Positions 11,690 through 24,226 of a DNA stretch of 64,000 bases are shown piece after piece. Location: assembly GCA_022478985.1 (NCBI GenBank), contig JAKSZP010005270.1, positions 62,001-126,000 on the forward strand. The letters are read 5' to 3'. The DNA comes from Massospora cicadina. Its lineage: Eukaryota; Entomophthoromycota; Entomophthoromycetes; Entomophthorales; Entomophthoraceae. The stretch's first letter is position 1. Every line of letters starts with the position of its first letter. A program made the position numbers and the translations under genes. The notes under the pieces were generated by a model. That model was not told where the DNA came from, searched no databases, and was given only the letters and a program-made list of their open reading frames with translations.

Positions 11690-13030
11690 AAATTTATTAA
11701 ATATTTCATTGGAAGGATCAACCAGTAAAGGTATGGTAGGCAACTGAGAAAACCATTGACATTTTGATGCTTCATGCCAGGATGATTTTGAATTTCAAAG
11801 TTGTATGCTTGTAATTTGAAAGTCAAGCAGGACAGACGTCCTTTGATTCCTTAAGACTTTGCACACAGATAAGAGAGGCATGATCAGTTACCACAGTAAA
11901 ATGTATGCCTTGGATTAAACTTAAATTGTCAAAAAGCATAAATTACTACTAAACACTCTTTTTCGGTAAAGGTATAATTCCATTTATGAATATCCAACAT
12001 CCATCTGAAATAAGCAATGGATATTCTACCCCATCAGAATTGAGCTAGATACCACCGCTCCTTCAGGAGGTGAGGGATTCATTTTTCTTAATGATGAATG
12101 AGTTTATAAAGTTTGATACTTAAGTATCAGTGCTTGGTAGGTAAAGCCTTAGCTTGTCAAAGGCCAGCTGGAAGTTCACCATTTAAATAAGTTGTACCCC
12201 ATTCTTGAGAAGGTGAAATAAAGGTTCATCTATTTAACTGAAATTTTGCATGACCTTGTGGTAGTAGCTGACCATCTTAAGGAAAACTTGGATGTTGTAT
12301 TTATTGCTTGGCCATGTCATCCATTTGATGGCCTCAATCTTTGCCGGCTAGATCAATAGGCCTTGTTTGTCAAAATGACATGCCCCAAATATTTGAGCTT
12401 CTCTAAAAAGAAGTTACACTTAGACGTCCTAATTTAATATATACATAGGCAAGCCAGGAGTATACTACTTCCAAGTGCTGTAGGTGTTCATCAAGCGTTG
12501 TAGAAAAATACATAATCTGAATATACCAGGACAAAGGAAATTTTTAAAACTCTAATTTTTTGTCCATAGCCCATTGGAAGGTTGCAGGGGCGTTGCACAG
12601 CCCCTGAAGCATCTGAGTGGGTTGATACAGACCCTGCGCAGTTAATAAAACGCACTTCTCATACTCCTCGTTATGCATCTCAATTAGCCAGTAGCCAGAA
12701 ATGAAATTTAACGCAGATTAATATTGAGCGCTCACAAGCAGTTAAGTGAATTCTCAATCCTTGGTAAAGGACAACAATCAATTTTAGTTATATTGTTAAG
12801 CTTCTGATAATCTATTACCAAGCGGATAGAACCATCCTTCTTTTTATTGATAAATACTTGATAATCCCAAGGTACTTGGAGAGCACTAACATCTCATGTT
12901 GCATTAACTGGTTAATTTCAATGTCAGTGACAGTACGCCACCTTTGAGCGCCTAATAGGATGGAGTTGAGTTTGAAAATGATTTCTGGTACTAAATCTGT
13001 GTAACACGTTGTGTGCACAACCAAGTAAAA
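11690..13030 (-). pseudogene. Gypsy-1 reverse transcriptase/RNase H remnant
   Basis: The minus strand encodes the RT palm in pieces. Around 12570-12720 the frame reads YEKCVLLTAQGLYQPTQM and CNAPATFQWAMD, equivalent to the QGL..PTRLPQGLCNAPASF block of Gypsy-2. At 12512-12523 the catalytic Y-x-D-D reads Y-S-D-Y. RNase H sequence follows downstream on the minus strand toward 11690. The frame is interrupted repeatedly. Confidence 0.75.
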
Positions 13031-13684
13031 TTGATTTTTTGCAAAAATAAAACTATACTTGATGAAAAGCGATAAAACTTGATTTTTCTCCTCCTCTGTT
13101 ACTTCTGATAGGCTTTCCCATGATAATAAAGAACATACAGATTGATTGGTATTGGTGAGCAGGCCCAGTTTCTTAAAGGTACCAAAAGCCTAAATATTCT
13201 CTACCTCATCAACTGGTGAAATATGTACAAAAGAAACTATTTGATGTCGCTTTATTTTGAATAGGTTACTAATACAATTTGGCTAATAATACTTGAATTT
13301 CGCCATGGTCAGGAAGAATAATCCCAGGTGTGGGGACAGGTTCAATATTATAGCAGTAAAAAAGAACGAATATTCGCTATATAACCCTTTGAGAATTTCC
13401 AGGGTGATTTCAGTCCACATAAAGGTTAGTGGCTCAGCGGAATAGCTAGATTACAATTAGCCCTCAGCGTATGCCTTCAAGTTTCATAAACTTGATTACA
13501 TTCACTGAGTGCAGCCACAAATTTGTTGATACCCATGGGCATTCTGCCTTCCTTATATACAAGGTTAACAATCTCAAGTTTTCAGGGTGCAGAGCCCTTA
13601 ATTATCTGATTATAATTCTGCGGAATGTGTTAGCCAAGTGTTTCTAAAGTGTTTGCTTCAAAACATCTTTAACCCCATGAGTCC

Positions 13685-13915
13685 TCATTTAAGAGGTGCC
13701 AATAAGAATAAATAATATTGACTTGGTAACACAATAGCTGAAGCTGATATCAGTAGTATACTAAATATCAACGGCAATGCACTGTAATCTCTTAGAGAAG
13801 TAATCTTTTGATGCCCTGTGGTACCATAAACTTTGTGATAGTCTATATCTGGCGCCAGACCCAGTTTCTGTACTAAATTAGTGGACACAGTATTTATCAG
13901 TGTTCCACTGTACAC
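13685..13915 (-). pseudogene. Gypsy-1 retropepsin remnant
   Basis: A 76-aa frame reads YSGTLINTVSTNLVQKLGLA then VYGTTG. It aligns with the Gypsy-2 protease DTGSPVNVISSKLMKKIKLA and the Gypsy-5 DSGAPVNIVSMKLLKKLKIA. The catalytic Asp of D-[ST]-G is replaced by Tyr, so the protease cannot be active. Confidence 0.75.
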
Positions 13916-13999
13916 GATAGCTCTTACTTATAGCTTATCAACGGAATATCAATATATATATGCATTCAGCAGTTTATGCACCCACTACATTGAAAGTGT

Positions 14000-15758
14000 T
14001 AATATCCAGAGCTTCCGCTTGTCCTAAATATGATTGTAGGTTAGCATACGGAATCAAAATAATTTCTTTTAAAGATCATAACGATATGTCCTCCTGAACC
14101 CCATTTAACTGCGGAACATCACCCTAGCCTACCAGCTTAGCTTGCTGTTTCAACTGTTGAACATGTGGTTTCTATATCACTTCTGACGCCAACTCTGACT
14201 TTCATTCCATTATTGAGTGAGTGGTTACTGCTACAAGATTATTTGCAAATACTAGATGCAGCTCCAAAAGCAGGGCATCCTCTTTGGACAAAGGCTTAAT
14301 GGAATGGGGTTCTAGGGGTTTGTTCTTATCTGGGATTTTTTAAGAAGGGGCGGAAGTAGAAAATCACTGTTATACTACGCCTACCCTTTTACCAAGTCTT
14401 CATTCTTTCCAGCGTTCTCTGAATGAACCTTGGGTTTGGAACCCAGACTAGGGCAGCAATTGGCATAGTCCCCCAATTTTTATAGTACTATAACAGATAA
14501 CTGATCAAAGTTAGGCCTATGAGAATGAGGCTATAAGACTGTGCTTATTCAAACTTTGGAGGGTGTCTATATTGGAAGGGTCGCAGAGCTTTGCCATTGT
14601 GGTTAGGCGCCTCAAAAGTTGTGGTGCAGCGGTGGAGATAATTTACTATGTGAGTAAAATCATTTTCCTCAACTAACACAATAATTAGTAACTGATAAAG
14701 TTCTTTTTAGGAATTGCAGGCATGACGCAATGATATATGAGCGTCAAAGTTATTCAGCACCTTGGCTTTATACAAAACTTGAGACTCATAATAAAAATGT
14801 TCAAAAAATCTGTAACAGACTCGTCCTTATTAATGAAAATTTAAGGAACAACATATTTCATGTTGTCATACACTCCGCACCACCAAACTCTTTCACTAGA
14901 AGTTCTTTAGTATTGAAAATAGTCATTCCAACAACTTGTAAATTAGACACTAATAATTCCTGACTTACAGAGTCCAAGAAATTCATTAACATAGCCAACT
15001 AATTAGCCTCAGAGGCCCACCCATACTTAGTTTAAATAAAGCAGTAAAGTTGTGTACATTTCCACTTTTATCAAATCTCAGAAAACAATCAGTTATATGG
15101 AACCTATTATCTCATTACACAAGGGAACAGAGGCTTTAACAATTCATATTGAACTACAGATCTAGCTGAATGAGAGGCGAGCGTAAAGCAACTTTATAAC
15201 ACCAGCACATCTGGGGTAGAAGGCTTATCCAACGCCTTATCGCCAACGCAATATTTGACAATACCAAGTGATCCAACCATTTCTACCAGCGAGAGGTGAT
15301 TCATGAGGGAGTTAAATAAACAAATCAGGAGCGTGGTGGCGTTCCTCCATAGACTTTTGTTCATCCAGTTTGAGCTTCTGGTTGACAGTAATAATATGTG
15401 TCTTTAACTCCTTGACACCTTGTCCTTGTTAGTGGATAAAGTATGCAATGAGCTAATCTCTCAGTAAGAGTTGATGAGGGAGTAAGAAGAAATATGTTAT
15501 GCATAAAGCCATCAAGGTGGAGTTGAGGGTCCTCCTAATTAGCTATTAGAGTGGAAATTTGGGAATTACAAGGTAATAAATCGTCCAATCCTGGGCCCTG
15601 TAGCCTACCCATTTCTTTGCTATGGAGATGAGTAGGTGGATTATTTATGCTGGCCCTTGGACCGGCTGGGTTATAGACCATAGATCATGCTGGTATAGCA
15701 GAATATACTCTTTGATAATAATTATAATTAATTTAATTCATAAGGTAGCATTGTGTTG
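14000..15758 (-). pseudogene. Gypsy-1 gag remnant
   Basis: By position this interval, between protease and primer-binding site, is the gag gene on the minus strand. Only short collinear matches to other gag regions remain, for example the AGGCGCCTCAAAAGTTGTGG block near 14605, which resembles the gag end of Gypsy-3 near 35975. No zinc knuckle can be read. Confidence 0.5.
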
Positions 15759-15776
15759 CCCCTTTAGTGAGCACCA
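15759..15776 (-). other. Gypsy-1 primer-binding site
   Basis: On the minus strand, two bases inside the 5' LTR edge, the sequence is TGGTGCTCACTAAAGGGG. It begins with TGG, complementary to a tRNA 3' CCA, and differs from the Gypsy-2 site by one base. Confidence 0.75.
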
Positions 15777-15778
15777 AA

Positions 15779-16586
15779 TGTTAAGATTGGAGCAGAGGCA
15801 TCTTATCAAAAGAGAACAGTGTTACTAATAACAAAACAAGGCACTCTATAGAGAGAATTTCTTGGGAGAACGAAAAGGGAAAAAAGACATTATTTATCAT
15901 AAACAGGATTTTATTAAACTTAAGGGAAGAGCACACCATAGTATTCAAAACTGACAATGGCTTCAGGGCTTTGTTTCAAAATCTTTTTTACTTCTTGTGG
16001 TATTCTTTACCTCCAGATAATGACAAAAACAGATCTCATTTCCCATAGCAGCTCCCTGCTTAGACGCTCCTCTTATTCTTCATTCTCATTGGTGTAACTA
16101 TATGCTAGTGGAAAAGCACTAAAGAATTTTGGGTAATAGAATAATGGGGAGATACATGGCCACAAAGCCAGAAAATTTGGGTGATATCCATAGTATATAT
16201 AATCAGCCTATCAAAGTAAGACTCTGTAAGAAAGGCCAAAGATGGTAATGACAAGCCTCTTAAACAAATAGGTTTACGCCTGCATGGGAAACAATAGTAA
16301 GTGATAATAATGATGATGCGAAAACCAGGCCCACAGGCTACAATAATTGAGATTAAGGGGTCAATTTGCACCAGTGGAGTAATGATTTTATCTTATGCCA
16401 AATTTTTTAATATCCACCAGATGTGACCAAGGATGGCAATAGTAATTTAGTACAAATGCAGCCACTACATAAGATTGTGGGCTGCAAGGCCATGCACATA
16501 TAATAAAACCTTTTATCTAAAAATTATAAATTACAACAAAAGAATAGATAAGAATATAATTTGATGGTTGTTCAAACCAATTACAA
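15779..16586 (-). repeat. Gypsy-1 5' LTR
   Basis: About 808 bp, starting TGTTAAGATTGG and ending near ..CCAATTACAA. It is the partner of 9632-10435. The family ending (..CAATTACAA) also appears at the Gypsy-4 LTR edge near 52035. Confidence 0.8.
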
Positions 16587-17484
16587 CATACCCTCTACTT
16601 CTATTTTTTTGTTTTCTGACAAGTGTTAAGTGTCCATGAATAGCTCACAGTTTAATGTGAGTATAATCCTAATTGACTATCCACATCACAAGATTAATAT
16701 CTTTATCCTTAATCAAGTTTCTTTATTATCCATTCTTTTTTTTGGAATGATATTTTATAGCATAATCTACAATATATATTCCTATGCTTTGACAATATTG
16801 AAAGCAATACAAAGCACTATTACAAGTATTAGTAAACATGATATATATTTGGTCATTCAGTTTTGAAAATTCTTGCCCTCTATATGCACTATATATATAA
16901 TTTTAGCTTCACATTGCTGGTTTTTGAAAGATTTTATATTAACTAATAATAATAATAATAATAAAACTTTACAGATTAGCGCAGAGTAAGGTAAATATTT
17001 ATGCTCTATATACTTCAATTAATTAAAATAGAACACTATCCACTAAAAGGTTAGATGATATTTCTTTTATAGAAGCCACCTGGTTTCAGTTATGAGGGTA
17101 AGCTTTGTATCTCAAAAAACTTTTTTGCATCGTCAGTATATTATGCTTCAGCTTTAAATACAAAGAGCGTGCATTGTTCTGATTAAATTTATTTTTATAT
17201 TTGAGCTAAAAAAGTATTAACACAAAAACTTAGATCGACATGTTTCAGAAGTATTAGATCTCATATATCAAAGATATAATGTTGTTAGTTCCTAGACTTT
17301 ACCCTATTGAAATTGGTGCATTGGCGCTGCATTTCAAGTACATAGGTTGATAAGCATAAACTATTAAGGTGATATTAAAAACATTAAACTTATGAACAAC
17401 TTACACAAATAAACCTTATTTATTAAAATAAGTTATATTTACATACAAAAAGCACACTTTAGTATGAAATTTAATAGTGGTGAT
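16587..17484. other. AT-rich interval with a (TAA)n microsatellite
   Basis: About 900 bp between Gypsy-1 and Gypsy-2. It contains a TAA repeat of seven units at 16944-16964. The frame at 16630-16866 is a low-complexity hydrophobic stretch without family features. Part of this interval could be the far end of the Gypsy-3 LTR interrupted by Gypsy-2, but I could not show that. Confidence 0.5.
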
Positions 17485-17489
17485 GATGC

Positions 17490-18174
17490 TGTGGGATCCG
17501 CTGACAGATGCCACAAATATTCCAAAAATATACAAACTTAACTTATTATATAAAAGTATAATAAGCGCTTTTTTATGATTCTTTTACTAGTCACATGGGG
17601 TAAGTAAAAAAGATCCCTATTTGATACTAGTATATCATATTTAAACTAATTCAAATATTAGGGTAATGGGAATTTGGGGCTATGGTGTCAAATAGCTTAG
17701 TTGTCCAAATTAAAAAGGATAGGCTTTGGCCTATCAGAATGGGGGAAAACAAACCCATGTGGTAACAATTTTGATAAATTGCACCCAATCACCGGTGGGT
17801 AAAATCTTCACACCTTGGGGGACTTCCACCATGGCTATAAAAGGGGGGGTCCCCACTTAGGAAGTGAAATGGAACGAGATGCAGCTGAGGGGGAACCATG
17901 TGATGGATGCCTCAAATTCAGCTGAGGAGTTGGAGCAATCTGACTATCAGTTTTTACCTTAGTAAACTGATTTTGATTATAAAACGTGTTTTCCCAATGG
18001 GTAGGGTTCCACTGAGAGTCCGCCAGGGTCTTTTAGCCAATGGTACTCATCTCCTCATTAACCATAGTATTGTTAGAGGATTGGACATGTAATTGGCTGA
18101 TCATAGTAGTGGATTTAGGGGCATTTTTACCTCCAACATTCTTTTTCAAAAGTTGAGAAGGAGAATGTCTGACA
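17490..18174 (-). repeat. Gypsy-2 3' LTR
   Basis: 685 bp, beginning TGTGGGATCC and ending ..TGTCTGACA on the plus strand. It aligns across its whole length with 24248-24934. Many differences between the two LTRs are CpG decay products on opposite strands. Confidence 0.93.
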
Positions 18175-18177
18175 TTG

Positions 18178-19200
18178 TCCCCTCAAGAATGTTGGGGGAG
18201 TGTAGGGCCATAGGAAGCGGCCATGTACCCAGTTTATAGTAACTCCTGTAGCCAAAGACTTGATGGAATACTCATTTCCTCTCTTATATGTGATGGTAAA
18301 TGGCCCCTCCCAGATTGATCCAAGTTTGCCACTTCATGGAGTTATACAATTGTGGTAATATAAGACCATATTCAAAACTTGAAATGAATGTAGGGGAGCC
18401 CGAAGCTCATTGGCAGCTTGGCCTTCTTTAGTGACTGTTTTGGCTAGGTGGTTATAGCCTCCAATTGAAGCTGAATGATGCGGTTAGCTAACCTTCACAT
18501 GGCTTTCTCAGGCTCCTCACTACTAGAGAAGACATCCTTAGCTAGAGGGCAGGTATGCCTGGTTCCCTGCCATACAAAACTCAGAAAGGGGACATTTTCA
18601 AAATCTTGTGATAGCTAATCCAGTAAGCCATAAGCGCACTAGGTAGATAATGATCCCAATGAAGGGGATCAGATGAGGCCATTTTCCATAAAATGGAAAC
18701 CAAGGTGCCATTTGCTCGCTCCACCGTACCATTGGTTGATGGGTTATATGGAGCTGAGAATAGTTTTTGGGCTCCCATGGAGGTAGCCAAGATTTTGACT
18801 ACTCTGAGGTGAAGTTTTTTCCATTGTTGCAGAGTAGTATTTGAGGGCAACCATGTCAAGTGAAAATATTTTGATGGAGAAAGGTGGCAGTGACCTTAGC
18901 AGCTTAGGCTGGAAGCGCCACAGCTTTAACCCACTTCAGGAAGTGGTCAATCCCTACCAATATGAAACTGTTTATACCTGTGGTCTGAGGAAGTGGCCCT
19001 ACTACATCCAAGCTTATGGTATGGAATGGCTGTTGCGGGGTAGTTGGCTGATATTGGTATCTAGTCTTGAACCAAGACTGCTTCTTACACATAAGGCAAG
19101 CATCCAAGACTTCAATGATGGCATCCATGATTCCCTCCCAAAAGTACCGATCCTTAATCCACTCATAGGTTTTCTTTGCTCCTCCATGGCCTAAGGTTGA
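18178..19200 (-). pseudogene. Gypsy-2 integrase with GPY/F module
   Basis: Read on the minus strand. The zinc-finger end shows CLMCKK near 19085 and the catalytic core shows LDVVGPLPQTTG with the first Asp near 19015. The Glu block SAPYNPSTNGTVERANGTL lies near 18740, and the GPY/F module at 18178-18340 reads LGSIWEGPFTITYKRGNEYS, then NWVHGRFLWPYTP. The order and spacing match Ty3/Gypsy integrases, which insert the cDNA into the host genome. Frames change several times between the blocks. The sequence runs straight into the purine-rich stretch TTGAGGGGACAA next to the 3' LTR. Confidence 0.85.
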
Positions 19201-19208
19201 ATGAGTTT

Positions 19209-20019
19209 CTAGGATAACAGATATGTTCTGAGGGCCAAAGGTAAGGCAACCACTGCCCCTACTTGCTTTTTATACAACTTCCCGTTTTCTACTTTAGTGT
19301 TATGGGAGTGCCAGGCCAACATCTTCTGTACAGGCTCATCATCATCCTCCCATTCATTCAGGGTCATTAAAAGATCATACAGCCGCTCCGCCTCACTGTT
19401 ATCTAAGTGGAGGATGGGCAGCCAAGTTAACACATCAACATTCATGTGACGGGTTCCAGTGCGGTGTTCAATCTTCATGTCATAATGCTGGAGCTTTAAA
19501 GTATAGCGAGCTAACCACCCCGTAGGGTCCTTCATGTTTTGCAACCATTATAAAGACGCGTGGTACGTAACCACAGTTAAAGAGGTCTCATACAAGAAAG
19601 GGCGGTAATGCTTCACTGCTAGTAGAATGGCAAGACACTCCTTCTCAGTAACACTATAGTTGCGTTCCACCTTTGATAGCATCTTACTGAAATATGAGAC
19701 AAGACGATCTACCCCTTTTTCATCCAGTTGGGCTAGGATGGCCCCAACGGCGTAGTCTGAGGCGTCTGTAAACGAAATAAACGGTTACCATAATCAGGAT
19801 GCCTTAGGATAGGCCATTTTTGTAGCAGCAGCTTCATTGTTTAAAAGCAGCCTTCTGTTCAGCGCCCCATTGGAAAGGGATATTCTTTTTCAGTAAGCGA
19901 ACAAGGGGCTCGCTGAGTTGGGCAAACTTAGGGATAAATTGATGGTAATACCCCATCATCCCTAGATTTACCTGTATATCCCATAGATTTTTGGGGGAGG
20001 AATTCTTAAATCGCTTCAA
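19209..20019 (-). pseudogene. Gypsy-2 RNase H and connection
   Basis: The frame at 19834-20019 has MGYYHQFIPKFAQLSEPLVR and PFQWGAEQKAAFKQ, the standard junction after the RT palm. The frame at 19209-19544 has GWLARYTLKLQHYDMKIEHR and TRHMNVDVLTWLP, the end of the RNase H domain (usually N-x-x-A-D-x-L-S-R; here the Asp is kept and Ser-Arg is lost). These segments degrade the RNA template during reverse transcription. The middle of the domain is frameshifted. Confidence 0.8.
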
Positions 20020-20047
20020 CCTTAACTTGTATGGGTTAGATACCCTC

Positions 20048-21018
20048 TCAAGAAATGGAATGTCTGATGAAGTATAATTTCCTTTGGAAAAAGGTACACT
20101 TCGAAGGTTTTAACTTGATATTTGAGTTTTGTAAGCGTTGGAACACCTCCTTCAGGTGATCAAGGTGTTCGTTAAAGGATTTCAAGGATACAGAGATGTC
20201 ATCAAGATAGACGATGACGCAGGTTAACTTAAGATCCTGCAAAATGTGATCCATCGTACTCTGGAAAGAGGCAGGTGCGTTGCACAACCCTTGAGGTAAT
20301 CGTGTGGGTTGGAAAAGACCTTCAATGCATATCAAAGCACATTTCTCCTGGTCCTCAGGGGAAAGATACATTTGCCAATAGCCACTGGCCAAATCCATGG
20401 CGGAGAAAAAGTTTGAGCCTGAAAGCTGGGCCAGGGCATCATCAATGTGAGGGATAGGATAGCTATCCTTTTTTGTAATATTGTTTAGCCTGTGATAGTC
20501 CATAACTATCCGGTGACCTCCATTATTTTTCTTAATTAGCAAAAGGGGGAGGACTAAGGGCTTTGCGAAGGAACTGATAGCCCCGCATCTAATAATTGCG
20601 TGAGTTCCATCCTCATCTGCTTCTCCTCTACCTTTGATTTGCGGTAAGGTTTTGACCTAGTGGGATGGGCATCACCCACATTGATGGAGTGGCACCAGCC
20701 CTTCATGTGGCCATAATCATTTTCCAACTTCAAGAGTATATCACTATACTCATCCAGGAGAGTATGCACTTTCTCCAACTCATCTAAGGTCAGCTCATCC
20801 GAGATATGGACGTTTGGTAAGGTACATACCAGGTTATCTGCGGGCAGGCCTAAATCTGCCATTGAGCCAATAGAGTGGATTTGTTCAACTTCCTCCACAG
20901 GGAGTAAAAACCCTCGGCCCACCTCCTGGTGCTTTCTTACAATTATGTCCTTTTCGGTGAGATTTCCCAACAGTAGAGTAACAGGCCTCTGGTAGGCTGG
21001 GTCTAAAATGCCAGGCAA
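20048..21018 (-). pseudogene. Gypsy-2 reverse transcriptase
   Basis: Two frames, 20554-21018 and 20048-20542, make up the RT and its N-terminal extension. Visible blocks are RIVMDYHRLNNITKKDSYPI, IDDALAQLSGSNFFSAMDLA (first catalytic Asp), LPQGLCNAPASF and CVIVYLDDISV, with the YLDD at 20198-20209 intact. It copies the element RNA into cDNA. A shift separates the two frames at about 20545, exactly where the Pro-rich entry to the palm should continue. Closest relatives in the window are the RTs of Gypsy-4 and Gypsy-5. Confidence 0.9.
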
Positions 21019-21104
21019 TACCTGAGGCTCAAAAGGGCTAACACCCTCAATGCTTAAGATGTGTAGTAAACAGTGGCAAGGGATTTTGATGGTGCTTTTT
21101 GTGT

Positions 21105-22030
21105 CTACACTTGTTGTTCACCCGGCTTAATCACCACCTCATCAGCTGCATAAAACAGAATATCTTTGATACCATCCACTGAATCAGGCAATTTCTTTGT
21201 ATTTCGCCCAGAGGTGGTATCATGTAAAGGTAAAGCGGAAAATGGGTACTCAACCATGCAAGAGTATTCATTCTTGCTGGGTTCTTTGTTGGATAAAACT
21301 AAGGGGACTTCATAATTGAGCAACGACAGGAACCCCTGCTTCATATTGATAATACCTTCATATTCAATCATAAACTGAGTACCTATGAGCATATCATAGG
21401 CGTTGTTATCCAAAGCCACTGTGGGGGCCAATAGAATAAGCTTCCCAATATGAAGGGAAGGGATGAGTAAGCGCCAAGTGCGCGGGTGTTGTTGGGACTG
21501 GCGGTTCCAAATTCTTGGTTGTACTCCAAGTCAGGCGCAAGTTTGATCTTTTTCATCAACTTGGAGGAGATTACGTTCACCGGGGAGCCTGTATCCAGAA
21601 TGGCCATCACCCGGACTATTTTGATAATCAATTCAACCTTTGTAAGTATCCCTCCAAAATTGGGTGATAACGCTAAGACTTCCTTGAGATGAAATATGAA
21701 GGTAAATTTGCGCGCGGTCTCGGGGTAATTTTCCAGGATGGACTGCATGGTATGGTCATGCTGGAGAGGGCGAATAAGGTTAAACAAGACCTCATCCACA
21801 TTGTTGGCAGCGTTGATAACGGCTAGCTCCCCTAGAACTTGGCAGAGGTACATCTCCTCAGGTATGGTAGCCTCATCTACACCTCCAGCGTTCAAGCGAT
21901 TGGGGACTTCCATTTCAGCGGGTACTCCTATGATGAAATAACCAACCTCATCTGTACCCCCCTCAGAATCATCTCCAGGGGTATTGGTAACATGAGGTAT
22001 TAACATAAGTTGTTTAAATGAGTCAGGCAC
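21105..22030 (-). pseudogene. Gypsy-2 retropepsin-type protease
   Basis: The frame at 21383-22030 (215 aa) carries AILDTGSPVNVISSKLMKKI, with the catalytic D-T-G encoded at 21578-21595, and EFGTASPNNTRALGAYSSLP. It is followed after a shift by 21105-21431 with AYDMLIGTQFMIEYEGIINM, the D-x-L-I-G block usual in the second half of retropepsins. Active-site residues are present. It would cut the Gag-Pol polyprotein. Confidence 0.85.
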
Positions 22031-22062
22031 ATGAGATTCGTCAGCAATAGGTGTGCCTCTCC

Positions 22063-24173
22063 CTACGCCAACATTTCTTTTCCCTGCTCCTGTTCCTCCA
22101 CGTCAGCTTTCTTTTTCCAGCACACAGCCTCCTTGTGTCCAAACTTGTAGCAATATTTGCACTGAGGGCGTTCAGGACGTTTCGCTTTGAATTTTTGCTC
22201 CTCAGGGCCCATTATCTGAAGGGGCTCCTTCTTGTCTTCAATAGCCAGGACCCGAGGCTTGGGCTTTGGATCCTCAATGGCCAAAACGCGAGGGCGGGAT
22301 ACTGCTCCACGAGGAAAATCAGGCTTATGGAAGTCAGCGACATCTAGTAACGCCTCCTTGATATCTTGAATGGTACAGAAATAGCGTTTAACTGAGGTGA
22401 TGTGCATCGCCAAAGGAGGGTGAGATGCCACCCCAGTCAAAACAGCGGCTACAGCGTCATCCAAGGTCAACATCTTGCGAAGTTAACAACGTCTGTGCTT
22501 CCATATATAATCGTTCTGCAAAGGCGACCACTGACTCCCCTTTTTGGATACTCATATGCATAAAGGCTTACTTCTTCATGCTTAAAGCCTGTTTCGAGCC
22601 AAACGTGTTTATGAGGGCCTCTTTAACCTCAGACCAGGTGCTAAGAGCATCCATATGTGGGACCATCACCTCCTGTGCAATGCGGCCCAAGCAGGAAAGA
22701 ATATGTTTGGCCTTCTGACAATCAGTCGCCCCTTCCATAGCTGCTTCATAAACATATAAAAACGAAGAAATGTTGCCCTCACAAGGGATAAACTTGTCTT
22801 TGAACATCGGTTTGAATGAATTAAAGTCACCTCCAGTAAGGGTATGAATAGCTGGAGCTTCTGTACCTGGGGTTTCAGAACGATAGTTTAACTGATCAAA
22901 AGTGCATGAAAGGCAATCAAACTGGTCTTGCATGGCTTCGAGCTGGGTTTTCATTTCAGAGAGGGCTTCTTGGGGCCCAGATTCACATAGTGTCAGTCGA
23001 GCTTCAATCCCCAGTTTGTGAGTTTCAAGATCTTCCACTTGGCTCTCCAAAGCATTGACTTGGAAGCAGAGTTGTGACACCAGCAAACTTAGGTTTAGTT
23101 GAGCACCTTCCACGGCTTCCACGCGTTTCTTCAGCTCTTCTTTCATTTGTTTGCACCCTTCATCATCATGAGGGTGTGAACTTAGGCCTTGTACTCCATC
23201 CTTGATCTGCTCATACTTCCGCTCGACCTGCATTAACTGACTAAATACTTCCTTTAACAGCGCTGGGTTTTCCAGCGAGGCTTTTATCACTTTCACTTCA
23301 GTTTCACATTCATTCAGGTTGCGTGCCAAATATTTGATATTTTCAAACGAAGCTTTGAGAGCTAGCTCCTTTTCTAGGTGAGCAACCTTGGCCGCAAGGG
23401 TGGAGGTGGCGCTAGATGGTTCAAGCAGCAGACAGCGTTCAAGCTCTTCAACACGTGAAAAGGCCTGGGTTAACTGTCGCTTTACCACAGCCACACGCTG
23501 TTCATGTTCAACTTAGGGGCGGAGATGGGGGCTAAAAGGTCCCGGCGCGTTTGTTTATTTTGCTTTTCAAGTTTTGTAGCAAACTCCTTCAGCAACGAGC
23601 GAGTGCTAGTAGTGGAAGCGTTCAATTCATCCCTAAAGATCTTCATGGCCTCCTCAACATACTTTATGACCCCAGTGTCCATGTTAGCAAGTCAGTCATG
23701 CAGCTGAATGATGAAGTTGCGATTAGCTTCCAGACCAGATCTGACTGCTCCAAGGTGTTTGGAGGTCATTTGGTACAACTTATCATAGGCTAAATTTAGA
23801 GCTGCATGGGTATCTAGGTGTCAATGTAGTTCTTCGTGATGGCCAGCTAAGAGATGCATTATATGGACCAGGGCGGGGTGAGCAAACTTGCATATGTAGG
23901 TGGTCAAGTTTGTGAGCTGGCTGTAGGTCTTTGGGAGGACACTAGTCTCATAGGAAACAAGTGGCGTTCCTCTACCAACAATGCTCGTTCGCAGAATGCA
24001 ATGTCATCAGGGTTAAGGATGCCATGGGTAAGGTCTCTCATGGCTTCGGTGTCCAACCAGGTGATGCGGCGAGATTCAGGTATTAATATGTGCTCAAATA
24101 GTTCTTCTACAAATGTCAAGGTGGTAGGGCTGTCCATCCGATCATTGTCTTCAGCTCCTTCTCCATTTTGCAC
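22063..24173 (-). pseudogene. Gypsy-2 gag with long coiled coil and zinc knuckle
   Basis: Three consecutive parts on the minus strand make a gag of about 700 residues. First comes an acidic N-terminal part (23904-24173). A long heptad-rich, Glu/Leu/Lys-rich stretch follows (23682 to about 22900; for example RVEELERCLLLE, KVAHLEKELALKASFENIK, LESQVEDLETHKLGIEARL). A capsid-like block then has FNSFKPMFKDKFIPCEGN and SSFLYVYEAAMEGATDCQKA. The last frame (22063-22473) ends in a CCHC knuckle CKYCYKFGHKEAVC at 22120-22161. Gag packages the RNA and forms the particle. The coiled coil is longer than usual for Gypsy gag. It is broken by shifts near 23490 and 22565. Confidence 0.85.
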
Positions 24174-24226
24174 TCAACGGGTGACACTCTCCATTGCTTT
24201 AATACTTATCAAAGTATACAGGGTGG

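Larger units (their letters stand above)
9632..16586 (-). mobile_element. Gypsy-1, decayed Ty3/Gypsy-type LTR retrotransposon
   Basis: A 6.95-kb element on the minus strand has direct LTRs at 9632-10435 and 15779-16586 and a primer-binding site beside the right LTR. Internal remnants read, from right to left, gag, protease, RT, RNase H and integrase. Protein relatedness to Gypsy-2 and Gypsy-4 is clear in each domain, but every domain carries stops and shifts. The protease active site and the RT Y-x-D-D box are both mutated. No 5-bp TSD survives. It is older than Gypsy-2, judging from the greater LTR divergence. Confidence 0.8.

Noticed and set aside
16944..16964. (TAA)n microsatellite as a finding
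   Set aside because: Short simple repeats like this are expected in AT-rich DNA.
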